Below are positions 6,429-7,002 of a DNA stretch of 7,002 nt, in pieces. Position 1 is the stretch's first letter, and every line of letters starts with the position of its first letter. The stretch covers positions 1 through 7,002 of the forward strand of contig CAUPPN010000054.1 in assembly GCA_963513115.1 (NCBI GenBank), read 5' to 3'. This DNA is from JABCPO02 sp963513115. Lineage in GTDB: Bacteria > Bacillota > Clostridia > TANB77 > CAG-508. The notes under the pieces are model-generated. The model was not told where the DNA came from, did not search any database, and was given only the letters and a program-made list of their open reading frames with translations. The position numbers and the translations under genes were made by a program.

Positions 6429-7002
6429 ATGAAAAATAAAAATAAGAGATTAGTTATTGCTTTAATATTATCAATAATAATATTTGCATTAATTATTAGT
6501 GTAAGCAATAAAGAATTAAATATACAAGGAATAAATAATAAGCAACAAGCCGTACAATTAAATGAGGAGTATACTAAAGAAGATTTTGTTTTTGATGAAA
6601 CAGGTAAAATACTTAATGGCTTTTCAGATAAAGGAAAAGAAAAGTATGTTAGAAATGGTTATAAGCTTATTTTAGATGGTAATGTATTAGGTAATATAGA
6701 AGAAATAGGTGATAGGGCTTTTATTTCAGATGATACAGGAAAAGAAGAAGATTATGAAAAAAGCTTAAAAGAATTAGAATTTCGAAATTTAGAAAGCTTA
6801 AAAGTAATTGGAAGCAATTCTTTTTCATATCATAGTCTTAAATATTTAGATTTAAGTCCATTAAAGAATTTAGAAAAAACAGGTGAAGGAGTCTTTTATG
6901 GAAATTCTTTTGCTTATACGGAATTAAAAAAGAAAATGAAAATAAATTTTAGTGGATTGGATAATTTAAAAGAAATAGGTGCATTATCTTTTTCAATGTG
7001 TG
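6429..7002 (+). CDS. BspA-like leucine-rich-repeat surface protein, N-terminal part (3' end outside window)
   Basis: The frame from ATG 6429 stays open for 191 codons to the window edge. Residues 1-6 are Lys-rich and a hydrophobic segment follows at 7-25 (RLVIALILSIIIFALIISV), so the protein has a signal peptide or N-terminal anchor. Residues 48-85 contain EYTKEDFVFDETGKILNGFS and ILDGNVLGNIEEIGDRAF, the lead-in seen before LRR_5/BspA repeats in many surface proteins of gut and oral Firmicutes. Repeat-like units then follow: IEEIGDRAF, LKVIGSNSFSYHSLKYLDL, LEKTGEGVFYG, LKEIGALSFSMC. In this family such proteins are usually large and cell-surface, with roles in adhesion or host contact. ATG 6429 was chosen over the in-frame TTG at 6417 because the weak AAAGGG is too close to the TTG; the start is not certain. 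One CGA, one GCC and one ACG codon hint at slightly different codon use from the upstream genes. It is a separate transcription unit after the terminator. Confidence 0.85.
   Translation, partial: MKNKNKRLVIALILSIIIFALIISVSNKELNIQGINNKQQAVQLNEEYTKEDFVFDETGKILNGFSDKGKEKYVRNGYKLILDGNVLGNIEEIGDRAFISDDTGKEEDYEKSLKELEFRNLESLKVIGSNSFSYHSLKYLDLSPLKNLEKTGEGVFYGNSFAYTELKKKMKINFSGLDNLKEIGALSFSMC

Overview
The window is very AT-rich (roughly a quarter G+C by eye), and every gene lies on the + strand. Coding strands are rich in A and G, arginine is almost always AGA, and isoleucine is often ATA. TGA ends the tgt gene and TGG encodes Trp, so the standard code applies. A PASTA-domain protein, a SecD of clostridial type, AGGAGG-like ribosome binding sites, a TTG start and a BspA-like leucine-rich-repeat surface protein together point to a low-GC Firmicute, probably a host-associated member of the Clostridia or Tissierellia. 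I cannot name a genus.

Layout. (1) Bases 1-802 hold the 3' end of a PASTA-repeat protein, most likely a PknB/PrkC Ser/Thr kinase that senses cell-wall fragments. (2) Bases 855-2009 hold tgt, a complete tRNA-guanine transglycosylase with all catalytic and zinc residues. (3) Bases 2011-3864 start with TTG one base after the tgt stop and encode a membrane-anchored WG-repeat protein with an Asn/Gln-rich tail. (4) After a gap of about 170 bases with no gene, 4035-5726 encodes a divergent SecD. (5) Bases 5738-6208 encode a small protein with two membrane segments, sitting where secF would be expected. (6) A perfect-stem intrinsic terminator at 6264-6295 closes this run. (7) A separate gene begins at 6429 and runs off the window. 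It encodes a secreted or membrane-anchored BspA-type LRR protein.

How it fits together. tgt-yajC-secD-secF is a classic bacterial gene order. Here tgt and secD are kept, but no yajC lies between them and no recognisable secF follows. A WG-repeat protein and an unknown two-TM protein occupy those places. The SecD keeps its periplasmic-type P1 domain and six-helix topology but lacks two family hallmarks: the LGLDLxGG motif, and the Asp-containing motif of TM4 linked to proton-driven function. Whether this is an altered export accessory complex is the main question raised by the window. I found no CRISPR array, tRNA, rRNA, transposon or phage gene.
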